Below, piece after piece: positions 27,816-40,100 of a stretch of DNA of 64,000 nucleotides. Origin of the DNA: Takifugu bimaculatus (taxonomy: Eukaryota > Chordata > Actinopteri > Tetraodontiformes > Tetraodontidae); the NCBI GenBank assembly GCA_004026145.2, contig CP034990.1, positions 15,836,383-15,900,382 on the forward strand, in the 5' to 3' direction. The position numbers and the translations under genes are program-made. How positions within the stretch are numbered: position 1 is the first letter of the stretch; every line of letters starts with the position of its first letter. The notes under the pieces were generated by a model, which had not been told where the DNA came from, made no database searches, and was given only the letters and a program-made list of their open reading frames with translations.

Positions 27816-27879
27816 TGCCCAAATGAACAAATTATCAACAAAAGAAAACTTAAATTTACATATATATACCTACATTTAC

Positions 27880-27910
27880 TCTTTCCCTCTCTCTCCCTCT
27901 CTCTCTCTCT
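27880..27910. repeat. CT-rich microsatellite
   Basis: An imperfect CT/CCT tract about 65 bp beyond the degenerate end of the CA array, with a short TATATATA run between them at 27861-27868. The close spacing of three simple repeats suggests a slippage-prone locus. Confidence 0.85.
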
Positions 27911-28256
27911 GTGCCCTGCACTAACACACATCTTTGTTTTTCTGTATTTATAAGGCCCATTGACCTAATGCGCTCCTCATTCCTTTACCCTCACAACTAA
28001 ACACCCTGAAATAAAACACAACCTTGATTAAATTGCAACCTGAACCTCAAGCTGAGGACCCACCAAAGTGTCCTTGCTCACACATTGCTCTTACTTTGCT
28101 CGTTTAATTAGTATATTTGCTGACAATAGGATATACAAGAAAAGACACATGTACCAGTAGTTCTGTCTGTTTAAGGACTTACTGTCCAATTGTAAACGTG
28201 AACCTAAACTCCTGTTATATGTGTAGTGAAATGCATAGTTCGGTCCTGTCTCCTTC

Positions 28257-28295
<39 letters not shown>

Positions 28296-28296
28296 T
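28257..28296. repeat. (CT)n microsatellite
   Basis: About 40 bp of CT repeats with a single A interruption at 28281. Serine-leucine and arginine-glutamate open frames over it are artefacts. Confidence 0.93.
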
Positions 28297-31200
28297 TACA
28301 AACCCACAATCACACACAATAAAAGCATGTGGATAAAGCTGACGAGTGAATCTGTAACTCTATTTTTCCAGAGTGCTCATGGTTCAAACATTGTGCTTTA
28401 AGTTGTCTGAATGCGTTGTAGCTCCTGTGTCAGCATCCGCAGCGCCTGATCCTGCGGAGGAAGACTTTTTCCCTTTTTCATGCACGTTTGAATTCAGCCG
28501 TTTCAGATATCAAGGCAGCGTGGATGCGGCTCTAACAACTCTGAGTGACTGAGTCAAGTCGCTCGGTCTTGTTCCTCCTCGGTGCAGCTCGGCAGCCAAC
28601 AACTGTCTCGTTGATGCGTCTTGAAACAAGCCGGCTCCTCCGTCAATTCTGGGTCGGCACCGTTGGCACACGAGTGTAGATGTTGCTGCTGAATTTACTG
28701 GTGCTTTACTGGTCATTGTCAAACGCTAAATTGGGGTGCTTCTTTTCCTTTTTTTCAGCTCCTGCTACAATGTTGTTGCTGCCAAAGACTTTTCTCTGGC
28801 ATCCATTGTTGGTGTAAGTCTACAAACCGCCTCTGGCATTTCAATCAGGAGTGGAAAAAGAACAGATGAGGGGGAGAAGGAGTTGCTGGCATGTGCACAG
28901 AATGGGAATTCGAAGTAGATAAACTGTATTGTGGATGAAAAAAGAGAGGAAATACACACAAGCTAAGAGCGTGGCAGGAAGTAGATCACTGGCAGATGTG
29001 CTCTAGTAAAGCAGGAGTTTCTTTTCTGGGGGGTGGACAGACTTCCAAATGCAATTCAATTAAAGGCAGATCGTCTCGATGTCTAAACCATTGCTCTGTA
29101 TTGTGAGGATGGGTGTCGGTGTCGCATCGGGGCGTCCTGGTGGTGCTCAGGGTTGCTGAGCATGAAAATAATGACATCACCTGCTGGAGCTTAATCAGCA
29201 CTTCATCAGCAGCTCCATCACATCGGAGGAGCAAATTAGAGATATGAGAACTGGTTCTTAGACATGTCGGTGCCGCCGGGGCAGGATTTATAAATTTGGC
29301 AGTCCGTTGAGCCGCGAGAGGGAAGAGACCAGGAGGGTTGCGGGGGAGGCCAGCACCGAGACGGAGCACCCGAGGAACCGTGCACGCGACCTCTGCGTGC
29401 CCAAATAGAAGCAATAAAGACAAACCGTATTTAAATAAGAAACATAAGCATTACTTTAGAAACACATATGGGTGGGAGGGGCGCCCTCCCTCCCCAAACC
29501 AAATCATAAAATTTCATTATCCATAGAAGAGATACAGCTGCAGTCCCTCACAGACGGCTCTGGTCTCCTCCCCCGTCGTCTGTTGACTCCCCCCTCATGC
29601 ACCATTTCAGTTAATTCATATGAAAGTTGAGCAACAGGCCTGAAATGTTTTTAATTATTGTTTCAAAATAGCGACATTTTTTAGACCTAAATGGACACAT
29701 CCTCAATAAGATGTTGACATCTTTCATATATTCTTTTCTTACATTAAAACACAATTTCTGCTGTACACAGATATTGATCAGTGCAATTTCTCACACATCT
29801 TTTTTGACCTGACTGGTTGATTAGTGGATCCTCTACATTGAGCCCAAATTCCAATATCTGAGCTCATCAAAGAAGCTGAAGCTAAAACATTTTAGAAATT
29901 CCGTTCAAGCTCAAAAACCATGGCAGGATTGAGCCAATGAATCCCCCCCCCCCCCCCCACCACCACCACCACTGCACCCACCATCTTGCCCAGATGAGTG
30001 CTGCTTGTAGGAAAAACGCATCTTTAAACAAGGATCAAAGTTCACACACGTGAGAGGAAAAACACACAGCCAGTTGATCTCATTTGTGTAGTTACTGCGT
30101 GCTCCTTCTTTGAACCGTTTATCTTCTTGAACTTCGAGATATGTTCTCAGAGCGATGTTCCCCACGGAGCGGCAGAAGCAGAAGGAAATGCCATTTGACT
30201 GCGGGCCTTCGTGAAATCATCAGAACTCCAGGGTTAGATTTTAGACGCAGAAACAGGAAAATGAGCTCTCACAGATAGAAAACTACATAGAAAACTACCT
30301 TGGCTCTCAAAGATTTCTTTTTTTTTAAGAGATTCAAACTGAAAATATGGACCATAAAGTTTGAAAACAGCAAGAGCATCAGTTGCAGATTTGTTGGATT
30401 TGCCGAGCGACTTCCAGAAAAACCACTTCACCGGACAGAACCAGTAAAGAACCAGTAAATAACCCCTTTGTCTCTCTGTGACAATAAAAGGACATATTGT
30501 GGTAAGAAAGTGGTTCTATCCATCATTGCCCACAGCATCCTGATAAAAATCACTTAAGTCATTGATTAAAATGTAAGCAGGTTAATGCTGGAGGTGACTT
30601 CTCCCGCTTTGCATAATTTGCTTATTACACAGGCAAATAAACAAACCATTGATCACAGCGGCCCCTGACAGGAAGTAGATTACCAGGAAAGGACCCAGAT
30701 CAAGTGCACATGTATTACACAAACACGTGAAATTGTCTCTTCATACAGTGACCCATCAATTACGTCCAAACGAGGGAAACAACAGCAGTCAGACAATATG
30801 AGATGACTTTTAGATAAACATCAAGAGAATATCAAGCAAACTAGTTAGGACGCGATTCATTTGACAAACTCCTCGGCTGATTTTGAGCCTTATCTCGGCA
30901 GCTCTTGTATTTACAGTGTTTTAAATGACCTGTCTGTACTGACGGCCCCGCTCGTTGTGGGATCTATTTGCTCACCCACGTCTTTGCCGTTCGTCAGGGA
31001 GGATGTTAAAAAAACAGACCTGACTCGGCCAACTAATGATTCGGTGGCTCACACCCACACACCTGAGAGATTTCTCATAAAGTCCTCGATTTTAGCCCGT
31101 AACACACATAACGGCTAAATGTTTGCTAATGCTTAAGAAGCCACCTACAGTTGGGTAATCCTCCTGATTACATCACACATTAATTCCCCCCACAAAAGTG

Positions 31201-33699
31201 TGAAAACGCTGCAGTGATACTTTAAATTTGAAACCCACGAAAGTTGGTGTAAGTGCTCGTTGAGCACCAAGGTTGCGCAAATCAGAAATTTCTAATTTTC
31301 TCTATCAAATAAAAGTCTTCAAATTGGAACGCCGGGATTCTGAGCAGTTGAATGATTTATGTAAAAGGCAGCTGCTCCAATAATGCGGCTTCTGTATTTT
31401 TTTCCCTCATATTGCATTAACTCCAGTAACATTTTCTTTTTCTGCCCTCTCTCCCTCTGCTAGAAATGCTCGCAGCTATTTCCTAATGACCAAAGAAAAA
31501 AACCTCTCTTCCTTTTGTTTAGCCATTTAGAGCTATGCAGGAGAGAAGGATTGGGGTGTGTGGAGAACATATCATGGGCTTCTTTTGTAAAGACATTATG
31601 GAGCATGAAAGATCATGTTCATGAACGTGTGGATGACAGGGTGATAATCTGGATCCAGATGGTGAAGTTTCATGCAATCAGGCAGCTCTCTAGCTGCTAA
31701 ATGATAGCAGTTTACCTGAGCACATCCTTCATTTAAATCATTACTTTATTTTAAGTATTTCAAGCCTTCACGCTGCTGCAGAAACAGAAACTCGGGTGTA
31801 TTTTTGTTGACTTATTTTATTCCACACACAGATCACTTAAGAGGGAAATGGAAGCCAAACAAGGTGTAAAAACCGTGGGAAATGCAGCAGACCAATTTCC
31901 ATCAGTGGCTCTTCCTGCCCTGCAGGGTGGACAACGAGACGACACATAGCCACGGGCCTAAGCGGGCATCAGATTTCCAGGAGCTTGGGTAAAAGCTGTG
32001 CCTCTGCTCACCTCCAAAAAAAAAAGGCAGAAGTAATTGCTGCAGAGTTGTATTTGGTTCTGTGAGCCAGGACTTGGATGTCTCTCTGGACGACTCTGGT
32101 GGAGACCTTCAGAAATCTTCAAGCTAATTCAGCTGTAGATGAATACAGGACTAGGCCAAAGACTACAGTTTTAGGTGCGATTCTTGCAGCTTCGGTGGCA
32201 ATTAAGCCAAAGCGATTCCTGAGACTGAGGTAGATCCAAGCAACGTTCCTGCAGCAGTTATGAGTTGTGAAACTGTTCTAGATCTCCACCCTGACAGATG
32301 GAGATGTTTTTCAGCAGCAAAATCAGGGAATCCACACTTCCAGTAAAGCCCTTTTAAACATGCATAAAGCCTCAGAGGATGCAAAGCCGCTACAGATGAG
32401 GCCCAATAGGGACCAAAGGTAACCACAGACTGTCATTTAGCTGAAGATACACAGTCAAACCTCCCACAGAGCCCACAGAGAAGGGTCTTTCTCCCTCAGG
32501 TGATGACACTGATGAATTCATCCACATTTTTGACACGGTGTCGTCGTTCACTGGCTTATCTGCATTTTTACCTGCAGCCGAGGGAACGTCTTTGCATTAT
32601 CTGTCGGCTCAGGATCCTGAAACATTTTCGCTGGATTGGGAAGAGCTTCAAATTTGTAGCTCTCATCTTTTCCACCAATGGAGCTGATTGGGGACAGAGA
32701 TCAGCTTCAGATGAGCTGCTGCACTAAGTCGGGCTGAGAGCTGTTCCGGTAACTGCTGTAGCATGTTGTGGTCAGCAAACGGTAAGCACGTGTGACGCAT
32801 ATTCAAACTGCTTCTCTGAAGATCTTGGAGCACAATAGATTTCACAATAAGCAACATCCGACAGAACAGAGACAAAGAACGCTACATTCCTGCCACTGAT
32901 TGGTTTTTCTTTCTTCTGAGGTCTTATTAATAAATTCTGCATGTATGTCGCCCCATTAAAATCCACCCCTGCCGCACACACCCGTCGCTCGCGTTGATAT
33001 TTTGAAGCTCCATCACCTTAACTTTGACCATGAAACAAAAGCCGTGGCAGGAGTCGTGCGGCTGCGTGTCGCGCGGCAGCGTTATCTCTGGGTACCACAT
33101 TAGCCTGATCCCCTCCACAGTCGCTTCCTGTTCTTAGAAGCCACTGAGCAATAATGAAACAAATGAAGTGGCGAAGCATAAATAAAATCTCTTGGAGTGC
33201 TCTAAAAAGACTTGCATATCTTTGCCTCTGTGCCATTGTGTGAGGCGAGGCTAAATGAAGTGTGGGGCCAACTGAAAAGACCCACATGTGAAGAGCCTGG
33301 CGTCACATTTCTGCAAAGAAGCTTCGGTAATTTCTGGATGTAATCAGCCAGTGTAGAATAGAATACAAGCCAAGTATCTTGTATTTGGTTTGGCATCCAG
33401 GAACATGCAACCCTCACCCAGATAGGGACATTAGTCATCAGCTAAACTTTATTATTTGCTCCACAGTAGTTATCAAACACAATAAATGAACATTACAAAA
33501 TGATCCCTGTTTGCGATTAGTCGATTAACATTTTTCTCCAGCCATACACAATTTTAAAGTAGTGCTGTAGACCAGGTTATGAATCACCCGTCCCCAATTT
33601 CCATTATTGTCAAACAGGATTAGAAAACCCATGATAGAATCAATGACTCTACTCTAGGGCCAGGGTAGGGTACTGATCCAAATCTGTTTTCAGTCTCGG
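28297..33699. other. noncoding DNA, no gene seen
   Basis: About 5.4 kb without a supported exon. A 145-codon minus frame at 28986-29423 has no domain I recognise. A C16 plus ACC repeat lies at 29943-29972. The stretch near 31.33-31.50 kb is AT-rich, low in CpG and free of visible repeats, and could be a conserved noncoding element, but that needs alignment. Confidence 0.45.
29943..29972. repeat. compound (C)16 (ACC)n repeat
   Basis: Sixteen C at 29943-29958 followed by four to five ACC units. It is read as a glycine run on the minus strand in an artefactual frame. Confidence 0.93.
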
Positions 33700-34060
33700 T
33701 GTTAGGATTTGGGGTTTTTACAGGACCCGAAAGCAGGCAAAACGCAGTGATTAAAATGTCCAAAAATTAGTCTTTATTTAACCAATCTACTGGCAGTCCT
33801 CCTGGACCACATGGAACAACTCCCAACGAGCTCCACAACAAAGCCAACACAGGAGTTAGGGCCCACAAATTCTCCACTCATACAGGATGAAGTGGAAACC
33901 AGGAAAAAAGAAACCACCCAAACCCTCCAACAGTGGTAGACAGGCGCTCCGTCCTTAAATAGGTGGCCTGATGTAGATTGCCAACAGGTGCGCCCGCCTG
34001 CAGCGCCAGCTGCAGCAAATCACTATCTCGTCCACACCTCCTGCAGGAAAAAACCAAACA
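33700..34060. mobile_element. degraded teleost dispersed repeat (nonautonomous)
   Basis: The sequence has the style of a common fish dispersed repeat: 'acaggacccgaaagcaggc...', then 'tctttatttaacca', a block on wrapping and packing-type words, 'cttaaataggtggcctgatg...gccaacaggtg' and an end near 'aacaacacaagac'. I recognise the pattern from teleost genomes but cannot name the family. Ends are approximate and no target-site duplication was established. It has no coding capacity. Confidence 0.45.
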
Positions 34061-36592
34061 ACACAAGACTTGGTTATGCTAGAAACATGGTCAAGCAACA
34101 TTGGAGCATATTATGGTAGTTGGAATATTTTGTGTAAAAATAATTACAAAAAGATTTTAGTTGCAGGATTTTTGATGCTACAATTGGTATCTTTAGAGAA
34201 TAAAACATGATGCAAGCAATCTCCATATCTCCATGGAAGATAGTTAAGATCTTAGAAAAGGTCATTGAAACCTCTGGGCCTGTTAGTAATGGGCTTTTGT
34301 GGTAAGTGTACCTGGAAACACTGAAGGTAACAATGCTAGCATCAAAAAGAAGAAAACCCTTTTCGTGGCCAGACTGGCAAAAGCAGGGGAGGCCAGGCAG
34401 ACCTGTAAGTTCTTGGCCTCTTTCCAAAACCTTTGGCGAAGGACGCGGGGCTGCAGATGTTGTTCATCACCGTGACTTTGCTCTGAGCAAGGGCGTCGCT
34501 TAGGCAAAGGCGTGATATCTGCGCTACTGAGTTGCATCAGCCAAGATAGACAGGAGTCATTTTGTGCAGATTAGAGATCCCCATAAGTGTGTTTTTATTT
34601 TTACACTTTTATCTGCGCACTGCTTTTGTTTGTTTTCACTCCAGAGATAAAGTGTGTGTGGGGGGAACAACGCTCCAGTCTTATTTTATTCATAAGAACA
34701 CGTAGAATGAGGATGATGACAATAGTGGAGAGTGTAAAACCTTGGAGGCAAATTGTCTCCACAGCTAAAGCTTGTGTCCCAACATAGCAAACGCTACCAA
34801 ATGACACCATATAACGCGGCCTTTTCACTGCCTCTTAACATTTTACTCCACCACTGCTATAGGCCTGCACTGAGAGGAATATGAAATGTTCCCTGTCTGT
34901 GGCCTTTTTCAGCAACACCTCTTTCGGCATGTGTACATTCTTTAGCGAGAACTGCGCAGACAATAGCACAGCAGATCTTGACAATGGAGGCAACCTTGAT
35001 TGAAATTTCTTCTTCTTCCACCCACCACTGCTCATGCAACGTGCTGCTTTCATACAAAGCCCTTTTTTCACCCCTGTACGTGCCATTACCATGACATTTC
35101 CCATGCTAGTTAGCAAAACGGACATTTTGCTAATATCTTTTGTACCCAAGAAGCAGCTGCAGAGAAAATGTGTAGGGCGTGAGGTGGAGACATCAAGATG
35201 AAATACACCGTTTCTCTCTGCAGCCTGCAGCAAAAGAAAAGAGCTCTTTATTTCCACGTGTCACATATACTGCAAACACTCGAGAGGAACATAAATAGAA
35301 ATAAGCCTACACAGGAGTGGCGTGGATGCTACTGCATGGTTCTTTGTGTTTGCTAAAACCCAATCGGTGCGTTTGGAACCCCCCCAGTAACAACCCCTCA
35401 ACAGCAATTGTGCCTCTTCAACTTATTGGAAAAGCTATATTGATCTTTAAGAGAACCGAGGCCATAAAATGGCACAAGATTCTATCAGTGCAACTAATAG
35501 TGTGCAGGCATGCGAAAATATCATTGACCCTGAGCCTTTCCGAGAGCGGGGTTTATTTGTTTCCTCGCGCATTGGCAAAACTGGTTTCAACTGTGTTTAT
35601 CAGTGCAAGATCGGTTTATCTGTTAATAAGACAAAAGGTGAAGGGGAGGGTCACCACTGTAGGTCATTCACAGCGCTCTGCCTTGTTTTTCGTTTAAATA
35701 GCTGAACTCATCGGACGGTAGCTGGTAGAAATACTTGAGGGAAAATACAAATGTTTTTCTGTTATTTATAGAAAATATATATAAGATTTTGTTTCATCTT
35801 TCAGTTACTTGTGCACGCAACCCATTTTTTTCAATCTCAATGTTGCAGCATTATGATAGGATCCCTTGCAGCAAGCAATCATGTGGTACTTTTTTTTTTT
35901 TCCCCTGCTAGCTGGGACAGGTAGAGCTCGGTGACACTCAAGGGACTGATGATAGGAGTGATGGCATTGTCACAGAGAAAAAGATCCCCAGAGGTATTTT
36001 CAGGGGAATGTGCTGTGGACAGCAGAATGGCCTCCTCCGCCCCGGGGATTTCAAAGAAAACGAGAAAAGAGGAGATACTGTACACCCGAGAAATAGGCTG
36101 TGACTACAGCACCTGAATGTCAGTCGTCGGTCCACACTGTGGGAACTTTAGGAATAAAATACAACGAGTTCCCTTTTGCGTGTCTTTACGTTCAGACTTT
36201 AAGTTCAATTGAGTTTTCTTGGTTCTCCATTTTAGACAGATTTGATTTACATTTGCTGTCAGACAGACCCGAGACATAGCTCCTTAAGTTGCTATTTCTA
36301 TTGCCTGCCGCTGCGCTTCACATTTCTTTATGGAACACTTCATCATTACAGAACATCAGCACATAGCATGGATGATTCCAGCTAGTTCAGGGCAGTCTCA
36401 AAGTGTTGCAGAAATCATGCTGGAACTGTTGGAATGTACAGAGAAGCAAAGGGGTACTTCTCTACACTGTCGTTTCTGCATAAAACAGCCTTTAAAGTTG
36501 ATTTGTTCAAAAAGGTTTTTCCAGTTCTCATCAACTTTCATTGATGTATCAACCAAAATCCTTCCTGTAAAAAATGGCACTGATGCTCCGTA
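34061..36592. other. noncoding DNA, no gene seen
   Basis: Contains a 140-codon minus frame (34835-35257), a 126-codon plus frame (35317-35697) and a 102-codon plus frame (36330-36638) that runs into the Tigger end. None has a domain I recognise, and the overlapping frames in this stretch are no better than each other. Confidence 0.45.
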
Positions 36593-37164
36593 CAGTGAAC
36601 CCTGGTTTATTGGGTTACGTTCCAAAAAGAACCCGTGATAGGCAAAATCCTTGAAGTAGTCAGCTTTATTTTTTACAGTTATTATACAATACTGTTGTTG
36701 TGGAGAGTCTCAACCCTTTTTGCATCCTTGTTAAAACTTATTGCTGCTGTCCTCCTTATGTTATTTTCCTCCTTCTTTATGGAACGAACCGACGATTCAT
36801 TTATTCCGTACTGGCGCCCGACAGCCGCATAGCTTTTAGCTTCCTTCAGCATGTCCAGAAGTTTAACTTTTTCTGCAATATTTAGCATCTTTCTCTTCCT
36901 TTTGGGTGCGTCCTCAGGTGCCTTTGCCGGTGCAGAACGTTTCTTCGACATTGTGGGTTTTGTCGTGGAGAAAATATGCAAATGTAAATTGGTAAGCTGT
37001 ACAGAGACGAGGCACGGAGACTGTTCACGTTGGTCAGTCCCTTAACCGATCAGGATGCAGAGCACAATGTACTGTTAAAAAAAAGCGTAAAAAAACTGCA
37101 CTAAAAAAGTCCGCAAAACAGTGAAGCCGTGAAAGGTGAACGGCGTTATAGTGAGAGTTTACCG
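36593..37164 (-). mobile_element. internally deleted Tigger-type (pogo/Tc1-mariner) DNA transposon
   Basis: A 572-bp element bounded by TA dinucleotides at 36591-36592 and 37165-37166, the expected target-site duplication of this superfamily. The left end starts CAGTGAACCC. The right end, read on the minus strand, starts CGGTAAACTC, matching at 7 of 10 positions. The left interior ('cgttccaaaaagaacccgtgat', 'gtagtcagctttatttttt') and the right interior ('ttcacggcttcactgttttg') have the layout typical of Tigger ends. The transposase start is intact on the minus strand, but almost all of the catalytic gene is missing. This is therefore a miniature derivative, not mobile on its own, that could be moved only by a related transposase. 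Confidence 0.85.
36682..36951 (-). pseudogene. truncated Tigger/CENP-B-like transposase, N-terminal DNA-binding part only
   Basis: An open frame of 89 codons from MSKKRSAP (36951) to a TAA at 36682; an upstream in-frame ATG at 36981 would add 10 residues. Residues 17-21 are KRKRK, a likely nuclear localisation signal. Residues 23-60 form the Psq/CENP-B N-terminal helix-turn-helix, with recognisable words EKVKLLDMLKE, SYAAVGRQYGI and ESSVRSIKK. Full transposases of this family have several hundred residues, with a second helix-turn-helix and a DDE catalytic domain, both absent here. The frame ends at the deletion junction (near 36682-36690), where it meets the 3' noncoding end. Within the retained part there is no stop or frameshift. 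It cannot catalyse transposition; whether it is expressed is unknown. Confidence 0.85.
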
Positions 37165-37166
37165 TA

Positions 37167-40100
37167 CATTCCCCTACATGTTTTAAAGAGAATCTTTCGG
37201 ACTGTCTGTAGGTGCAAACGTATCCGGTCACCTGTGCAATGTGCCTGCTTCCCCAGCCTAACGTTAGCACAGTCGCTACTAAAGGTTGTTTTATGCCCTC
37301 ACGGGCTGCATGAGGCATTCACATCTTATCTGTAAGGAGTCACCCTTTCACCCAGCTGACATCAGAGTGGCTCAGGATTGCAAATGAAGTCTATGCTAAT
37401 GCACAGCTCACTTAGAATATATGATTAATGGTTAGCAATTAAAGTCCAACTGCAAAATGATGTGTGCCTGACACCTGCAGGAGCATGAAAACTCTGAGTG
37501 GACCCATCAAGAAGTGTTTTTTTACAACAAACTGAAAACGAAATAGTCATTTTTCTTTCCTTCCTACCTTTTCCAAGAAATTAACACAATAATGGGATGC
37601 TTAACTTGCACAAATGTAAATGTAGTTTTCAGTTCATTACCAAAGTTAAAAAACAAACAATCCATTATGACACAGATAAACGGAACTCGGTGTTCAGGCT
37701 AACCATATGGGCCTAAAGATGTCATTTCCAGTTGGATGTCTGATTTGTGGAATAATTCAAATCTTTCAGAGCAGGAAAATCTAAAATATATACATTTACT
37801 GAGGAAAAAACATATATTCTAGATAGCTGTAAGAAAATGTAAAAGAAAACTATAACAAACATTCTCTATCTGGTGAGAATCACAATAATAAAAAAAACAA
37901 ATCTAAGAGGGGAAATCTACGAGGGGAAAAAAAGGTTACCGGGGGGTGGGGTGGGGTGGTGGTGGAATTGTACTCAGTATATCATGAGGAGTCCAATAAG
38001 CTTAACTGAAGGTATAACGTTTAATGGAAAGAAATTCAACAAGAGATGAGCTCCATAACTAAAGGTGTCGTCTCCATTGGTGTTGTCGGGAACTCTACAT
38101 CACCGAAGAATGAAGATCTATAGGTAATAAAAAAAATAGCACAAACACTTGAAAATATGATCAAGCGCACAGTCCCTGGCCAGTGGATTCAGATTCTGTT
38201 AGAAGTTGGTAGGGGAGAAATGTGATCTGTTGGCTTCCTTGGTCAGTTTTAGTGATGAATCATTGGAGACACGTTTGGGGAGTGTGGGAGTGCAGCCTGA
38301 GAATACCGAATGTCTGGTTCTGTTTTTCTGCATCTTTCTGGGAAGGAAAATTGCAGATTTTTCCTTTTTTTTGAGGGCTGTAATCACTGCAGACTTAGTG
38401 CGGCTGTACATTCTCTGCTAATGGGAACATTCTGGACTCCTGTAAACGAACAGAAACCTGCAGCTCCAGCATGACCCAGGATGACTCTGAGGAGTTTCTG
38501 CAACGGTATAAGGTCACAGTAATAATGCCAATTAGAAATACATGACACAATTGGTATTGGATTAGTAACATTGGTAACAAATGAGAAGATAACTGCAACT
38601 GTTAAAGCCTAATTAATAATATGGACGCTGGGACACTGTGTCTCTGTGAAGAATAAAACAGTGGGAACCAGTATGGCTGAGCCAGTTGCAAACCTTTATT
38701 TACCTCATTTCTGTACTTATTTATCAACATGGGTGGATAATTTATCATTCGCACCCACTTTATGATGGAAAAAAGGCCTTCCAGGTTGTTGTTGCAGGAT
38801 CATGAAGTTAAGAACCCATGTTTTTAAAGCTACTGTATATTTTGATGCATGTTTGGTCGAGCATGAATGATTAAATGGACACAATTTATAGTGGATGGAT
38901 GTGTATGGGAGCCTAGGCATGATGGTTCATTGGGTCATTCTTTGATATAAAATGAACCTTCATGTCTTATGCAAAATGTGCTTCAGACGGGTCACATCAG
39001 CTGCCACTGGGCCCCTCGGGCTGCCGTTCATAGTTATAAAAATGAAGCCCATATTTCCTTTGTACTATTCAGATGTAAAAACGGGATCGTTGGGATGGGA
39101 ATGGTCGAGTATCGTGGCTCCCAAGGAAATTTTCAGTTCACGTAACACTATGTACCTATAGGGGCGCTGGCGATGTTTTGTGTTTGAGCTTTTCTTTTGG
39201 TTTTTCAATAGTTTTTTTTCCTTTTTTGTGGACCCTGCTTGCGCACAAGAACCATGTAGAAGAGGACAAAGACTACCGACCCTAGGACCTTCATTTTGAG
39301 CATCTGTGCTGCTATGTTGAGGTTCCAGTGAATAGACCCATTGATGAGGTGTAGCTCAGTTGAAAGGATAAGGACCCCTGGAGATGCATGTTTGCCGACC
39401 TTCAGGTAAAGAAAAGTAGGACGATCGTATTTTTTAAAGTTTTCTTCTTCCATTCAGTCTGTGTCAACTAATCTATAAAGATTGGATTTCATGCAGTGTT
39501 TTAGTTTGGGGTTTTATCCTGTCCTATTAAATCTGTATTGATTCAACAACAACTTCATCAAACATTTTCCAGCATATGCAGCACTCTGACCTACACATTC
39601 TTTAATATCAACCAAAGACTTCATAAGCAGAATGGAAATGAGCCAATCCCAAAGGTAATTAAATGCCAAGCCCTTGACTTATTACACAACACCTCCCTGA
39701 CTAACAAACACCTGTGCCATTTAAATTAAAAGGGATTTATTTGTGCATGAAATTGATGGAGTCCAACTTTACGTGAAGACCACGTTGTCTTTTTTCATGT
39801 CCAGCTGGGCCACTTGAGTTGTTGCAAGTTTCATCTGTATAATGGCCAGGCAAGTGTTAATATACCCTTAAAACATCCCATTGTCAGTCAAAATTAACAT
39901 TTTTAATGGCGTTAGATAAATTGTGAATAGCGATAAAGTTAAAGCAAAGAGGTATTTTACTGCTGTTGTTACAGCAACTGTGAGACTAGGCTGCAGCCAC
40001 AGAATCCCTATCTGCTCCTTCCTTATTAATCTTAGACATAATGCCATTGTTGCCTCCTGTGTAATCTATATTCCAAGTTGCACTTGTCTCCCAGGTCTTG

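Noticed and set aside
28986..29423. 145-codon minus-strand frame in a CpG-containing stretch
   Set aside because: The sequence is not reminiscent of any family and no exon boundaries support it.
34835..35257. 140-codon minus-strand frame
   Set aside because: No recognisable domain, no splice or promoter context, and a second overlapping frame is also open.
36700..37045. Plus-strand open frames over the Tigger element
   Set aside because: They are antisense shadows of the transposase fragment on the minus strand.
39343..39420. A-box-like word GTGTAGCTCAGTTG suggesting a tRNA or SINE
   Set aside because: No B box follows at tRNA spacing and no cloverleaf can be drawn.
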